Positions 41,471 to 51,794 of a stretch of 64,000 bases of DNA are shown piece by piece; within the stretch, counting starts at the first letter, position 1; each line of letters opens with the position of its first letter. The notes beneath the pieces are model-generated. The model worked only from the letters and a program-made list of their open reading frames with translations, searched no databases and was not told the origin of the DNA. The DNA is from Prorocentrum cordatum (Eukaryota > Sar > Dinophyceae > Prorocentrales > Prorocentraceae). The DNA lies in assembly GCA_963575745.1 (NCBI GenBank), contig CAUYUJ010021650.1, positions 72,007-136,006 of the forward strand, written 5' to 3'. The translations under genes were made by a program, and so were the position numbers.

Positions 41471-41699
41471 GGGCTCGGCGAGTCAGCTGGGCCGCCCCCA
41501 GGTAGGTGCAGATGAGCGCGCTCCGCGCGGTCAAGGCAGCCTCGCGAGGGCGCGAAGACAGCCGTGCATCGCCGGGCGCGACGCGCGAAGTTTGGTGACC
41601 TGTGTCAGGCGAGGTGGCTGATTATCCGGATGTGCTGCCGCGCCTGTCCCCGCCGTTGTGCTGTGGTGGCGCAGGACAAGGCGTGCATGGCGGGACCCC

Positions 41700-41935
41700 C
41701 TCCTGGGGCTCTGCCTTGGTGTGGTTCGGATGTCGATCCGACTCGATGTCGGTTTTGGCCGGCCCGATCCGACTCGATTCGGATGCTCCGACGATCCGAT
41801 GCTGCCCGATGTTTGCATGGCGCTCTTGTGCATGTTGGCGCAGCCGATCCGATTCGATTCCGACTCCGTGCCGATGCAACCTGGTCCGACGAAGAGGTTT
41901 CGATTCGATACGATTTCCCGTTCCAATGCTGACTG
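41700..41935 (+). repeat. Dispersed repeat N, copy 2 (CCGATCCGA-rich)
   Basis: GATCCGACTCGATTCGGATG, GCAGCCGATCCGATTCGATT and CCGACTCCGTGCCGATGC. Shares its core with 28,425-28,535. Confidence 0.7.
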
Positions 41936-42034
41936 ATCCTGCAAGAGCAGCCGCACTCTGCTCGTTGGGTCCTGTTTTGTTTTTAACCCCTGGCGACGAC
42001 GGCCGTTACCGGAGGCGGAGGGGGGAGCGGAGCG

Positions 42035-42150
42035 AGGGGGCTGGTAACATCACGATTCGCGCCGGCAATGTCTGGGAGCGAGCTGCCCCTAGCAATTCCC
42101 AAACGGCGCCAGCGAAAACCGGTGACGTTCCCAGGTGGGGGGGGGCATCT
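42035..42150. mobile_element. Short palindromic element (AACGTCACGA type), copy 2
   Basis: GGTAACATCACGATTCGCGC at the left and GCGAAAACCGGTGACGTTCC at the right are inverted relatives. CTGGGA and TCCCAAA lie inside. Related to 32,345-32,420. Confidence 0.5.
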
Positions 42151-42383
42151 CCAGTAACGACCCTTGTCGCGACTCGTAGAAGACGCGCTCGCTGGAATGG
42201 AAGATGCCAAGGGCCCTGGAGTCTCAGGGCCGACGGCCGCGGGGCATGTGGGCAGAGGCGCGCGAGGCATGAAGCATGGGACTCCCCGACATCTGTACGA
42301 GGGAGCGGCGAGGGAACATAAGCAGGAGGAGGAGGAGAAGGAGGAGGAGCAGGAGGAGGTAGGGGATGCCTGGGGGAAGCAAC

Positions 42384-42452
<69 letters not shown>

Positions 42453-42655
42453 GGTGGTGGTGGTGATGATGATGATGATGATCATGATCATGATCATGAT
42501 CATGATGATGATGATGCTGATGCTGATGCTGATGCGGATGATGCTGATGCTGATGGTGATGATGATGCTGCTGTTGATGATTATGATGCTAATGTTGATT
42601 ATGATGATGCTGATGATGAAGATGATGATGATTATAGTGTTGACGATGATAATGC

Positions 42656-42693
<38 letters not shown>

Positions 42694-42855
42694 CTGATGA
42701 TGATGATGATGATGAGGTTGATACCGCTGATGCTGATGCGCATGATCATGATGCTGGTGAATCATGGTTATGGTGTCGACGACGATGATGCTATTATAGT
42801 GCTGATGCTGATCATGCTGATGCTGATGCTGATGCTGCTGATGCTGATGATGATG

Positions 42856-42887
<32 letters not shown>

Positions 42888-42990
42888 GATGCTGATGCTG
42901 ATGCTGATGCTGATGCTGCTGCTGCTGATGATGATGATGCTGATGATGATGAGACGATGATGATGATGCTGAGATGATGATGAGATGATG
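42384..42990. repeat. GAT triplet array with GGT and ATC blocks
   Basis: GATGATGATG, then GGTGGTGGT (42,437-42,464), ATGATCATGATCATG and GATGCTGATGCT. Not coding. Confidence 0.95.
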
Positions 42991-43009
42991 ATGAATCGAG
43001 AGGCGGCTG

Positions 43010-43590
43010 ATATGAGGCGGAGGAGGAGGAGGGAGGAGGGGAGAGAGGCGGGGGATTGCGCTTACCCACCCGCCGCGGGCAGCGTCGTCGGCCAGCAGGA
43101 CCGTGGCTCGCAGGGGCGCTGTCGGTGCGACGCGGCTCCCACGGCACACGCGGCCGAGAGGGGGAGGAGGATGGGGAGGACGACGAGCAGGAGGGGGAGG
43201 GGGAGCAGGAGGAGGAGGCGGAGGATGGAGGAGGAGGCGGAGGAGGAGGAGGAGGATGAGGGGACGGTAGGAGGAGGAGGAGGAGGAGGAGGAGGAGGAG
43301 GAGGAGGAGGAGGAGGAGGAGGAGGAGGAGAGGAGGTAGAGGGGGAGAGGAGGAGGAGGAGGAGGAGGGGAGGAGGAGGAGGAGGAGGGAGGGGAGGAGG
43401 GGCGGAGGAGGAGGAGGAGGACGGGGGAGGAGGAGGAGGAGGAGGGGCGAGGGGTGAGGAGGGGGAGGGGGCGGGGGAGGCACGAGGAGGAGGAGGAGGA
43501 GGACAGGAGGAGGAGGAGGCGGAGGAGGAGGAGTAGAAGGAAGAGGAATAGAAGGAGGAGGGGGAGGAGGGGGAGGAGGAGGGAGTGAGT
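43010..43590. repeat. GGA triplet array
   Basis: Almost pure GGAGGAGGAG with GGGGA interruptions. A GC-rich part (43,055-43,150) inside has no exon-like border. Confidence 0.95.
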
Positions 43591-44715
43591 TAGGAGGGGG
43601 ATCCTCTCGGGACCATTCCTGGGGTTTTCCTGGGGGCACATCGGGCCCTCTCGGGGTCCCTGCGGAGGCCATCTCGGAGGTCCTTGCACAGCGAGGTGCG
43701 ATGACGACGACCACGACGACGGCGGCGGCGGGGGCGAGGGGGGGAGCCGGCAAGGGAGGGGGATGGGAGGGAAGCGGGGAAGAAGGGGAGGGGGGAGAAG
43801 GGACGGGGGGCTGGGGCGGAGGAACGGGGGGATGGGATGAGGATGGGATGAGGATGGGAGGAGGAGGGGAGGAGGAGGGAGGATGGGAGTCTCCGCTCGT
43901 GCATGCTTCCTCGTTTGTCCATTGACCGCAGCCGTTGGCACGAAACCGGTAGTTTTTGTACGAGTGCCCGTGCGCTGATGAAACAACGAGTGGTCTGACT
44001 TCTTCCTGCGTTGCCTTGAGATTGTCCAATCATCTTGGCTTGGGGATGGGAGGAGGAAGGATGAGAAGGAGGGAGGAGGAGGGAGGAGGGGGGGGGAGAA
44101 GATGGGGAAGAGGGGGAAGAGGGGGAAGAGGGGAAGGCGTGGAGGTGGCAGTGCCCCCCCCCCCCAGCAAGAGGGAGACAGGCCGCCTCCCGGCCCAGGA
44201 GGTCCCCGCGTGGCCTCGCCGGGCCGGGCGTCGGGGGATCCCTCGGGGCGGGGGCCGGCCGAGACAGCGGCGGCCAGCTCCCGGCGGTTGTCGCCCATTT
44301 TTTTGGGGGCCTCCTTAAAACGACGCGAAGATCGGGACAACATCGGATCGGGATAACTCGAAATCTCTGAGAGTCGTAGACAGGTTCGGAGGAGTACGGG
44401 CTGCCTCCTCCTCTCCGATCGTGCCGGATCGCCCTGAGTGGAGGGAGGAACGCTGGAGCGTTTATCCCGATCCTAGCCTCGTTTTACTATGGCAGGATGC
44501 TTCGTCGCCCCCGCGGATCTACGTCGAGCAGCGGGTCGTGATGGAGCCCGGGAGGGCCCTGCGATCTGCTTTGGACTCTGAGGGGCCCGCTGTCGTCCCA
44601 CCTCTCCGAAGGGTCGGGGACCGGGGGCTTCGACTTACGCCGGAGCTGGGTTTGCCTACGCTCTGTTGGACGAGCGCGTCTTGGACTTGACGGTCAAGTC
44701 CCCAGCTTGGGGACG
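43591..44715. other. No gene recognised
   Basis: GGGA-rich DNA (43,720-44,150) with CTCTCGGGGNCC units at 43,605-43,680. The frame at 44,421-44,690 (+) has normal composition but no family. Confidence 0.35.
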
Positions 44716-44725
44716 CCCGGAGAGC

Positions 44726-44832
44726 TTTTTCTTTTTCTCGGAGTTTTTTTGTTTTTGTTATTTTCTTTTTTCTTTGTTTTGTTCTTTTTGTTTCTTTTTT
44801 TGTATTTTTTTTATATTTTTGCGTCAAATTTC
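44726..44832 (-). repeat. T-rich tract, A-rich tail on the minus strand
   Basis: TTTTTCTTTTTCTCGG, TTTTTTTGTTTTTG and TTTTTTTATATTTTTGCG. On the minus strand it is an A-rich run following a possible retroelement end. On the plus strand it ends in AAATTTCAG at 44,832 and could be a 3' splice tract. Confidence 0.6.
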
Positions 44833-45060
44833 AGATTCTATAGGCTTACGCCACATCCGCCGACCCCTCATCTTGGCGGTCTTGCCGGAACCTCGGGTTC
44901 ACAGCCCGCAGTTGCCAGGCGTATCAGTGCGGCGGCGCGTGCAAGAGAAGACTACCGACGTCGGCGTTCTCCCGGAACCCTGCCAACGTCGCACGCGATG
45001 CAAAAAAGGGCACCCTGATATGCAAGACCTGCAAATGATGCCCAATCGGGGGCGCGCGTG
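44833..45060 (-). pseudogene. Possible LINE 3'-end remnant
   Basis: Minus-strand reading gives WASFAGLAYQGALFCIACDV followed, after a stop, by LARAAALIRLATAGCEP. A short hydrophobic-Gly-Ala-Leu segment with C-x2-C is the usual tail of dinoflagellate LINE proteins (compare TGRACIQCAA at 51,050 and LKCTACRQRI at 59,870). The A-rich run on its 3' side fits a retroposed end. Weak evidence, with several stops. Confidence 0.3.
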
Positions 45061-45329
45061 CGGGGGAGGACAGGGGGGAGGGGGAGAGAGGGATGGGGGG
45101 TGAGGCGGAGGATGGGGGGAGAAGAATCGGGGAGGAAGAGGAGGAGGCGGGGGAGGAAGAGGAGGAGTGGGCGAGGAGGATGTGGAGGAGGAGGAGAAGA
45201 GGGGGAGGACGGGGACACAGAGACGAAACTCTGGGATATGTGCTATTGGTTAGACACTTGTTGTATGTGTATAGGGATCTCGCGGCACGCCTCTCGGGGA
45301 CCTTTGGAAAGCAGTTTTGAACCCACCTG

Positions 45330-46560
45330 GCGGCCGAGGTGGAGGAGGAGGAGGAGGAGAAGGAGGAAGGCGACACAGAAACAAGGCTCTGGGTTATGGG
45401 TTTTGGGTTAGGGCCGTCTTGCACCAGCTTGGGACCAATTTGGAGACAGGTTTTGCCGTCTTGGGGTCGTCTTAGGCCGAATTGGGAGGCGTCCTGGGCC
45501 GTGTTGGGATTCTCTGGGGCCGTCTTGAGGCCCTCTTGGGGCGCCGTGGGGCGATCTTGGAGGCTCTTTGGGCTACGTGAGCCGACGGAAGCCGGGAAAG
45601 GCAACAATTGCAAACATGTGCAACAACGCAATGGAAATGTAATGAAATGCGTAATGTGCGCCTCTTTCAGATGTCCTGGGGGTCTTCTTGGAGACTTCGT
45701 GGGCGATAGTGAAAGCCTTGTCGGCCATCTTGAGGCCATTTTGGGCCGTCTTCGAACGTTATTGGGCCGTGTTGGAGCCATCTTGGGCCGTTTTGGAGCC
45801 ATCCTGGGCCGTTTTGGAGCAATCTTGGCCTCGAGAGCGCGAATCATTTTTTTGTGCGCAAACGCAACCCCGCCACCGTGCCTGGGTTGTTGATATGAGA
45901 CTTGTGCGGTGATCGTTGGGATCTCTTGGGGGGCTTTTCGCGGGACTCTTGGAGGCAGTTTCGAAGCCTCTTGGGGGCCGTTTTGGAGCCTCTTGGGGGC
46001 CTCTTGGGGCCTCTTGTGGGTGTCTTGGGGGCCTCTTGGGGCCTCTTGGGGCCTTCTGGGGCCGCCTTGGGGCGGAAGGCTCGGATTGTCGGTTCGGGCT
46101 CCCCCTCTTGGGCACCTCTTGGGGCCGTCTTGGGGCCCTCTTGGGCTGTCTTGGGGGCCTCTTGGGCCGTATTGGCGCCCTCCTGGGCCGACTTGGGCGC
46201 CTCTTGGGGGCCTCTCGGGGCGGTCTTGGGGTGCTCTGGGACCGTCTTCAACGCCGTGAAGGCCGAGAAGTAGTATGTGATCAAAATGTACGTTTTCCCA
46301 TAGGAATTGACGATTTTCGGCGCTTCGGCCCTTCTGAGGACTGCTCTTGGAGGCGTCTTGGGCCGTCTTGGGGGCCTCTAGGCTCGTCTTGGGGGCATCT
46401 TGGGCGTCTGGGAGCGCTCGTTTGGCGCCTCGGAGCTCTCGTGAGCCGTCTTGGAGGAGTCTTGGGGCCTTCTTGGCCCGTCTTGATCCCCTTTTGGGCC
46501 CAAAAGAGCCCCGTGGTGCGCTCGTCTGCGGCCCGGGGGGGGGGGTCAAATCTCCGGTTT
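45330..46560 (-). repeat. CCCAAGACGG-type array, reverse orientation
   Basis: GGCCGTCTTGGGGGCCTCTT units through the whole stretch. At 46,240-46,330 is a reversed copy of the 343-bp marker (ACGTTTTCCCATAGGAATTG, GGCCTTCA-GGCGTTGAAGAC). The 541-codon minus frame over this region consists of PKTAQEAPK-like low-complexity sequence and is not accepted as a gene. Confidence 0.8.
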
Positions 46561-46654
46561 GGGGTCCCAGGGGGGGGGTTAGGGGGGGGGAACTATCTCA
46601 CACGCCTAGAGACCCACAAGGGGTCGGCGGATTCGCGGTGTTGGAGTTCCGGGA

Positions 46655-46900
46655 ACGTTATTCTGGCACGAATCAAGATCGTCAAGACGCAGCAGTAACG
46701 TTGATTCGCGGCGGCGAAGTCCCAGGAATGGTGTTCTGGCACGGTTCAGGATTTTCAGATGGTTGTCTTCTAACGGGGCACTTCCGTCTGTGAACATGAA
46801 TCTCTGCAGGGACATACTAGGAGGGAACTCAGAGCGAGGTTTACTGCAACATCGTGGATGAGTTTTGGGTGTACACTGGTCCTCCTCCTCTCCACCTCCT
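46655..46900 (+). repeat. Dispersed repeat O, copy 1
   Basis: AATCAAGATCGTCAAGACGC, GCAGTAACGTTGATTCGCGG, TTTACTGCAACATCG and TTTTGGGTGTACACTGG follow the same order and spacing as at 52,395-52,625. Confidence 0.75.
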
Positions 46901-47045
46901 CCACCTCCTCCTCTCCATCCCCGCCGTGCTCATTGTTTTTTCCGTCGTCGTCTTACTCATCCTCCGCCGGAAGCACCAGCCGCCGCCGCCGCCGCCTTCT
47001 CGCCATCAACATCGTCAGGCTGCCCCGACCCTGGGCAGTTGGTAA
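46854..47045 (+). CDS. Candidate exon with a membrane segment
   Basis: The frame reads LLSIPAVLIVFSVVVLLILR followed by RKHQPPPPPPS. A 20-residue hydrophobic stretch with an Arg/Lys stop after it would be a normal single-pass membrane anchor. It overlaps the end of repeat O and has TCC runs upstream, so it may be a by-product of low-complexity sequence. No family is recognised. Confidence 0.25.
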   Translation: MDEFWVYTGPPPLHLLHLLLSIPAVLIVFSVVVLLILRRKHQPPPPPPSRHQHRQAAPTLGSW

Positions 47046-47516
47046 AACGGGCTCGTCACGACCCGAGCTGGCCCTTTAGACTGCTCAGGTGCCAGAAGTG
47101 TCGGCGGAGGCGAGTGGGTAGTCCACGGGTGGGCATTACACGCATTCGCCGTGAACCTCGTCGACGACATGGGGCGATCGGATCCGCTGTATACGCTCCT
47201 CCCTGGGCGATCTACCTCTGGGGCAGTCGCCGAGAGGGGGAAGGCGATGGGAGCGCAGCCTAGGGTCGAGGACCCTGAACCGAAGGCGAACTAGAAACAG
47301 GACCCAGCTCTCCGACGCCGTGATCTCTTTACAGTGCTCTCGGAAACCTCGACTCCTTCCCCAGAGCCAGGCCCTTGCCTCCGGGAGGAAGATGAGGATC
47401 GGGAGGAGGACGAGCGAGGACGAGCAAGGAGGGAGAAGGGAGGAGGACAAGGGAGGGAGGATAAGCGGCCCAGGCCCGGCCAGGGCCCCCCAGAGGCCGA
47501 AGACTAGGCCTCCCAG
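47046..47516. other. No gene recognised
   Basis: Mixed DNA with a GGAGG patch at 47,390-47,465. Confidence 0.35.
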
Positions 47517-47736
47517 ATGGGGTCCGAGTAGACGGTGTCGGAGGATCACGCCGCATCGCCGAGGCATCGCCGATGAGGCTCGATGTGGAGCCCGATTTGC
47601 TTCACGTCGACATCGCCGATGCATCGCCGACGTCGACGATGCAACGCCGATGCATCGCCGATGCATCGCCGATGCATCACCGATGTATCCGTGATGCGGC
47701 GCGATCCTCCGAGACCCCATCTACGCCGACCCCGTC
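47517..47736 (+). mobile_element. GATGGGGTC-family MITE, copy 3
   Basis: Left GATGGGGTCCGAGTAGACGG, then TGTCGGAGGATCACGCCGCA. Right (inverted) GATGCGGCGCGATCCTCCGA, then GACCCCATCTACGCCGACCCC. Terminal inverted repeats of about 42 bp. The middle is expanded by a GCCGATGCATC repeat (five units). Confidence 0.85.
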
Positions 47737-47799
47737 CAGGAAGCCTCTGAAGACTGCGAGACGTTTCGCGGCATCCTCGAGACTCGTGGAGGCTTCTCT

Positions 47800-47995
47800 G
47801 AAAACGGCGTAAACATAAACTTGTGGTGGCCCGCGCGGATTTCTTGGATCCGCGCTGGGCCCCCCGGCGGCGCCTCCGGCGCCGCCCCTGGCGCGCTCCG
47901 CGCGCCAGGGAGGGGGGCTCCAGCGCAAATTCCAAGAAATCCGCGCGGAGCTCCAAAAGTTTATGTTTATGTCGTTGCCTTGCATTCCCCAGAGC
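47800..47995. mobile_element. CGCGCGGATTTC-family MITE, copy 3
   Basis: Left GTAAACATAAACTTGTGGTG, CCGCGCGGATTTCTTGGATC. Right GATTTCC-like arm CAAATTCCAAGAAATCCGCG, then AAAGTTTATGTTTATGTCG. The loop is GGCGGCGCCTCCGGCGCCGCC. The most symmetric copy; inverted repeats of about 60 bp. Confidence 0.85.
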
Positions 47996-47997
47996 CA

Positions 47998-48420
47998 CGC
48001 CGTGATCGTCGTGCACGTCGTCAACGTCAACGTCGTCGTCCACGTCGCTGGCAGCGTCGCCGTCGGCAGCGCGGGTCGCCGCCGCCGCTCGCCCCGCGGG
48101 GGTGCTCGCGAGGCGCGGGGCCGGGCGCCGCGGAGCTCTGGGGCGCGACGGGCCTGGACGTCTTCGCGCGCGGGCCCGTGGCGGTGGACCCGCCGCGCGG
48201 CGCGAAGTCCAGCGGTGCGCCGCCGCCGCCGCCGCGGTGGCCGTCGTCGTCTCTGCCGTCGTCGTCGTGGTCGTTGGCGTCGTCCTTGCCGTCGTCGCGT
48301 CGGCGTTGCCTTCGTCGTCATCGTCGTTGTCGTCGTCGCTGTCGTCGTTGTCGTCGCTGTCGCCGTCGTCGTTTTCGTCGTCGTCGCCGTCGTCGTCGCC
48401 GCCGCCCCTCGCCGTCGCTG
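47998..48420. repeat. GTC triplet array with a GC-rich island
   Basis: GTCGTC at 48,000-48,060 and 48,240-48,420. The island 48,070-48,230 has a frame AGPGAAELWGATGLDVFARG that could be an exon between arrays, as elsewhere in the window, but no splice borders stand out. Confidence 0.7.
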
Positions 48421-48571
48421 TGACGTGTGGTCCCTTGTCGTTTTCCTGCCGTCGGTGTGCCTTGCTGCTCCTCGCCCGCGCCGCCCCTCGTCGTGTTCGT
48501 GCTGCCCTTTTTTTTGCTGTTTGTTGCCGTGGTGCGCTCCCTCGCCGCGCGCGCTCGGAGCCCCCGCCGGC

Positions 48572-48872
48572 GATGGCAGGGTCCTGCAGCCTCGCCGCCG
48601 CCGCCGTCCTCGTCGTCGTCGTCGTGTTTTTGGTCATGTGGAGCGTCCCAACAGGGGCCTTGCCTTCGACGACCGAAGGGCACGCCATCTCTTCCTCGGC
48701 GGAAGGCCGCAGAAGGGCGGCGGAAGCAAAACTGGGCCGCCTCCGCCGGCGGAAGCCAGCGGAAGGCCGGCGGAAGCCGGCGGAAGCAAAAGTCGGCCTC
48801 CCAAGAGATTACAACCTTTTTGGGTTCAGGGATTCTGGAATCGGCCATATACGCTCCACAATGGCACGTTGA
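48572..48872 (+). CDS. Candidate exon with a signal-type N-terminus
   Basis: From ATG at 48,572 the frame reads MAGSCSLAAAAVLVVVVVFL followed by VMWSVPTGALPSTTEGH. It has the shape of a signal peptide or membrane anchor. It then runs into repeated GGCGGAAGC units (48,700-48,790, coding RRRKPAEGRRKPAEAK). The Val run comes from a GTC stretch, so the signal-like part may be accidental. Not recognised. Confidence 0.25.
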
Positions 48873-48899
48873 GGCGTGGTGGTGTCCCCCCGAAGCAGA

Positions 48900-49480
48900 G
48901 GTAAGCCGGTGATCCAGGGCTTGAGGAACGGCACGAGGTTTGCCAAATGCCTCATGGCACTCGTGCGAAAGAAGCTGCTGGTGGCCCACCCCACCATGTC
49001 GGAGCGGATTTGTGTGGACGACCTGTCGGGCTCCCGTTTTGCAAATTTTACAGGCACGCTAGTCAAATCAATCGTCTTCACTATAGAAAATTTTGGTAAG
49101 TTGAATCCTGGGATCGCGCCCAAGAGCGTAGTCACTTCCACTCACCACAAAAACGCTGTCTTCTTCGCGAAGAAGCTCAAAGCCAAGGGGGTGGTGGTCA
49201 AGGCCGTGCTCCAATCGTTCTACTTGGGCGTCGACGTTGGCGGGGCAGGAGGCACGCCAGAGAGACGAAGCTCAAGCGCAGCGCCAAGCCAGGGCGCGCG
49301 CATGCTCGCCTGCATGCTCGCCTCAGGCGCTACGCTCGCGTGGCGAGGCGTTGGCATTCAACCAGAATGATGCAGCGAGCAGGACCACAAGCTTCGGCGA
49401 CTCATGGTCATCAAGTTCACGGATGTTTCGTATCGATCATGTGGTTGTCTGTATGGCCGATTGAACCTAGCCTTCGAAGA
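48900..49480 (+). pseudogene. LINE reverse-transcriptase remnant
   Basis: Open to 49,370 in one frame. GTRFAKCLMALVRKKLLVAH and ERICVDDLSGSR (VDD is the place of the catalytic Y/FxDD) are followed by PGIAPKSVVTSTHHKNAVFF and LQSFYLGVDVGG. The order motif C, a KS/T segment, then xLGVDxGG is characteristic of a dinoflagellate LINE group. After VDVGG the homologous reading moves to another frame (TKLKRSAKPGRAHARLHARL, then HGHQVHG, to about 49,430). So there is a frameshift near 49,250 and the copy is dead. Both ends are missing. Confidence 0.7.
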
Positions 49481-49579
49481 TGTATCAGTCTAGCATGGCT
49501 TGAGATTGTCGAATCTGTTCTTGCAGTCCCAAAGGGTCAGCGCAGCAGGCGCGTTCGCGGGCCCATATCTTCTGTCATT

Positions 49580-49880
49580 CTCTACCTTCCAGGCGGGGGA
49601 GGGGTGCGAGCGAAGCAGTAGCATGGCAGGTGCGGAGTGACGGGAACTGCGATACGCACACGAGGCAGCTCTCCTCTGAAGCGTTTGTTGGCCTTGACCA
49701 GGTGGAGCCGTTGCTGAACGAGTTTGAGACCACCCTGTGCAAACGGTTGTAAAGGTCGGCGGCAGACGAGTATTGTGGCGTTGACATCCAAGACGGTGTC
49801 GACCTCTTGAGTCAACCAATGTAGATATTTAGTATGACCTCCCAGCAGTGGAACCAAATGATCCTTTCGACCCCCTCATT
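49580..49880 (-). pseudogene. Possible second LINE fragment, minus strand
   Basis: The frame from 49,857 downward reads VPLLGGHTKYLHWLTQEVDT and then VLDVNATI, LVQQRLHLVKANKRF. GGHxKYLGxL is a known segment after the palm in some LINE reverse transcriptases. Here it is only this piece, without the catalytic motif. Moderate to weak evidence. The DNA between this and 50,300 is not assigned. Confidence 0.35.
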
Positions 49881-50319
49881 GACGGAAAGGGCTCCTACCA
49901 ATAGTGGAACACGTAGTGATACTTATGTTTCCGCGGCAACCGCCGCGCAACAACGACAGAGGAGGTTGGGGGGAGGATCAAGACCCACCTCGGCTATCGT
50001 CAATACACTCGCACCCCCACCAAATCTCACCAATGGCAACAGCTGTCGGAGCTCATGGCATCCATCGCCACCCGTGGCGTCCTGGACGCCGGGGGCGCAA
50101 CTTCGAGATGACGTATGCAGCTGCGACCTGGGCACACACTGTCGCGAGGCAGCGGGTAATTACCCCTTTTTGCACAGATCCTGGCGCTGTTCCAAAAGTC
50201 CGGGCTCACCAGCTTTCAGTCAGAGTGATGAGTTGATACCTCAGGCTGTCGCCGAGCACGAAGCATATCCCCATGTCTTTTGAGGAGGGGCACCCCAGCT
50301 GAATGGACCTCGGTGGAGC

Positions 50320-51160
50320 CACCTGCCTTTGTGGAAGGACGCCTTCCGAGGGCCTCTTCAGTGGGAGCCCCAGCTGGCCGTGGGTGTCATGGCAGTGCGG
50401 CCCAGCAGGAGCCCCCTAGTGGTCTTCATGGACGCGCTAGCCGCGTTCGCCTCTTGTTTCGCCGTGCGCGTTGGGTCCCCCTGTGGCGGGTGCGCTGACA
50501 GGCGCTGCACAGACGGCGCCCAGAGGAGAAGCCTGCGCCCGCGAGTGGGCGATCAGTTGGCTCATGTACGTCACCGACCGCGCCGAGGCAGCGCGATGAG
50601 GGCACGCTAAGACGTTTCAAGGCCCTGCTGGGCCTTAAGCCGACATTCGGGGGGCCATAAAGGGGCCCTTCTTGTTTCAAGATCTCGGCTACGGGCGCAG
50701 ATTGCAGTCATTCCGATGCCCTCGCATCTGACGGGTCAGGAAGTTGTGGCCCAAGGCTGGCCTGGCTGGCTGATGCAGGGCAACGCGTGCGTAGATGCTA
50801 TGGCGGGAGGGGCAGCTGAGCGTGCGCGGGCCTCGGTGCTTTCCCGCACCGAGCTCCCCCAGGGTCGAGCACCAGTCACGGCTGGCGCGCAGGAGGCTGC
50901 TCAGGGTCCCAGCAGGTCCGCCCCACGAGTCTGGGGACACCGCCCAGGCTCAGACCCCCCCAGCAGCGTCCCCTCCGCCCCGACCGCCTGCGCCTTTAGT
51001 CATTGCACGCCTCGCGTCCGCCCACGCCCTGGCCGAGACCGGCAGAGCATGTATACAGTGTGCCGCGGGTCAGCTTCGACGCCGGGAGCGTCCGAAGGGT
51101 TAAAAAGTGAGGACTTCCATCCCCAGCCTGTCAGTTGTAGATTATCCCGGATCACCTAGG
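50320..51160 (+). pseudogene. LINE RNase H / tail remnant
   Basis: First block (50,365-50,470): LAVGVMAVRPSRSPLVVFMD followed by ALAAFASCF, in the position of the RNase H strand with the catalytic Asp (PLVVxxD). Second block (50,716-50,830, another frame): PSHLTGQEVVAQGWPGWLMQ, GNACVDAMAGGAAERA, the RNase H end with GNxxxDxxA. Last block (51,005-51,100): HALAETGRACIQCAAGQLRR, the C-x2-C tail. Together they are the 3' half of a LINE protein with frameshifts. No reverse transcriptase lies directly upstream, but the remnant at 48.9 kb is in the same orientation and could be its front part. Confidence 0.55.
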
Positions 51161-51618
51161 GACAGTGTTTGCAATTGGCTGGCGGCTGGGCGTACCCCTC
51201 ATACGCCCTGATTTATCTTCGAGGCCTTGGTGTAGGGCTCGACGGCAGCTGTGGCTACTTCTGCCAGACCCAGCCTCGGAGTCTTAGTCCCGCATGCCGC
51301 CTGATGCAGATCACCAATGCCAGGAGTATCAATTGTATTTATCGCGACATGTGGTGTGCGACCCTTTCTCATCATTCCGTGATGGCAGGAATCCTGGAAG
51401 TCCCACAGCGGCGCCCTCAGAGCTCGTCCATGCGGGCCTCCGCGGCGGAGGTCTTGACTCCGCCTCCTCCGCGTCCTCCTCCTCGTCCTCCTTCATTCTC
51501 GTCTGCTGATCAATAGCTCGTCCATGTCGCACCCCGAGACGTGTTGGAAGGGCGGGCCACGCGTTTCGTTTGAGACTCCTTCACCATGTTCAATCATGCA
51601 GCTTTACTCGGGCGAAGA

Positions 51619-51763
51619 GAACTATGCACATGCACCGATCCTGGCAAGGCCCATCCTTGACCCAGGATCGGTGCATGTGCCTTCCTGGCCAAGGTAGGAG
51701 GGCGTATGCACCGATCCTGGGCTCAGGATGGGCCTGGCCAGAATCGGTGTATGTGCATAGTTC
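51619..51763. mobile_element. Fold-back element (CACCGATCCTGG), 145 bp
   Basis: Outer arms 51,619-51,644 and 51,738-51,763 are inverted with two mismatches in 26 bp (GAACTATGCACATGCACCGA and, reversed, GAACTATGCACATACACCGA). Nested inside, 51,626-51,644 and 51,662-51,680 form a perfect 19-bp inverted repeat, and 51,705-51,720 is a further CACCGATCCTGG. The right half equals the short copy at 40,868-40,952. Confidence 0.85.
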
Positions 51764-51794
51764 TTTTTCCTCTATTTACCCTTATAACATATTC

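Noticed and set aside
44924-46549. 541-codon minus-strand protein
   Set aside because: It is the translation of the CCCAAGACGG array and a serine-rich GGA tract, without domains.
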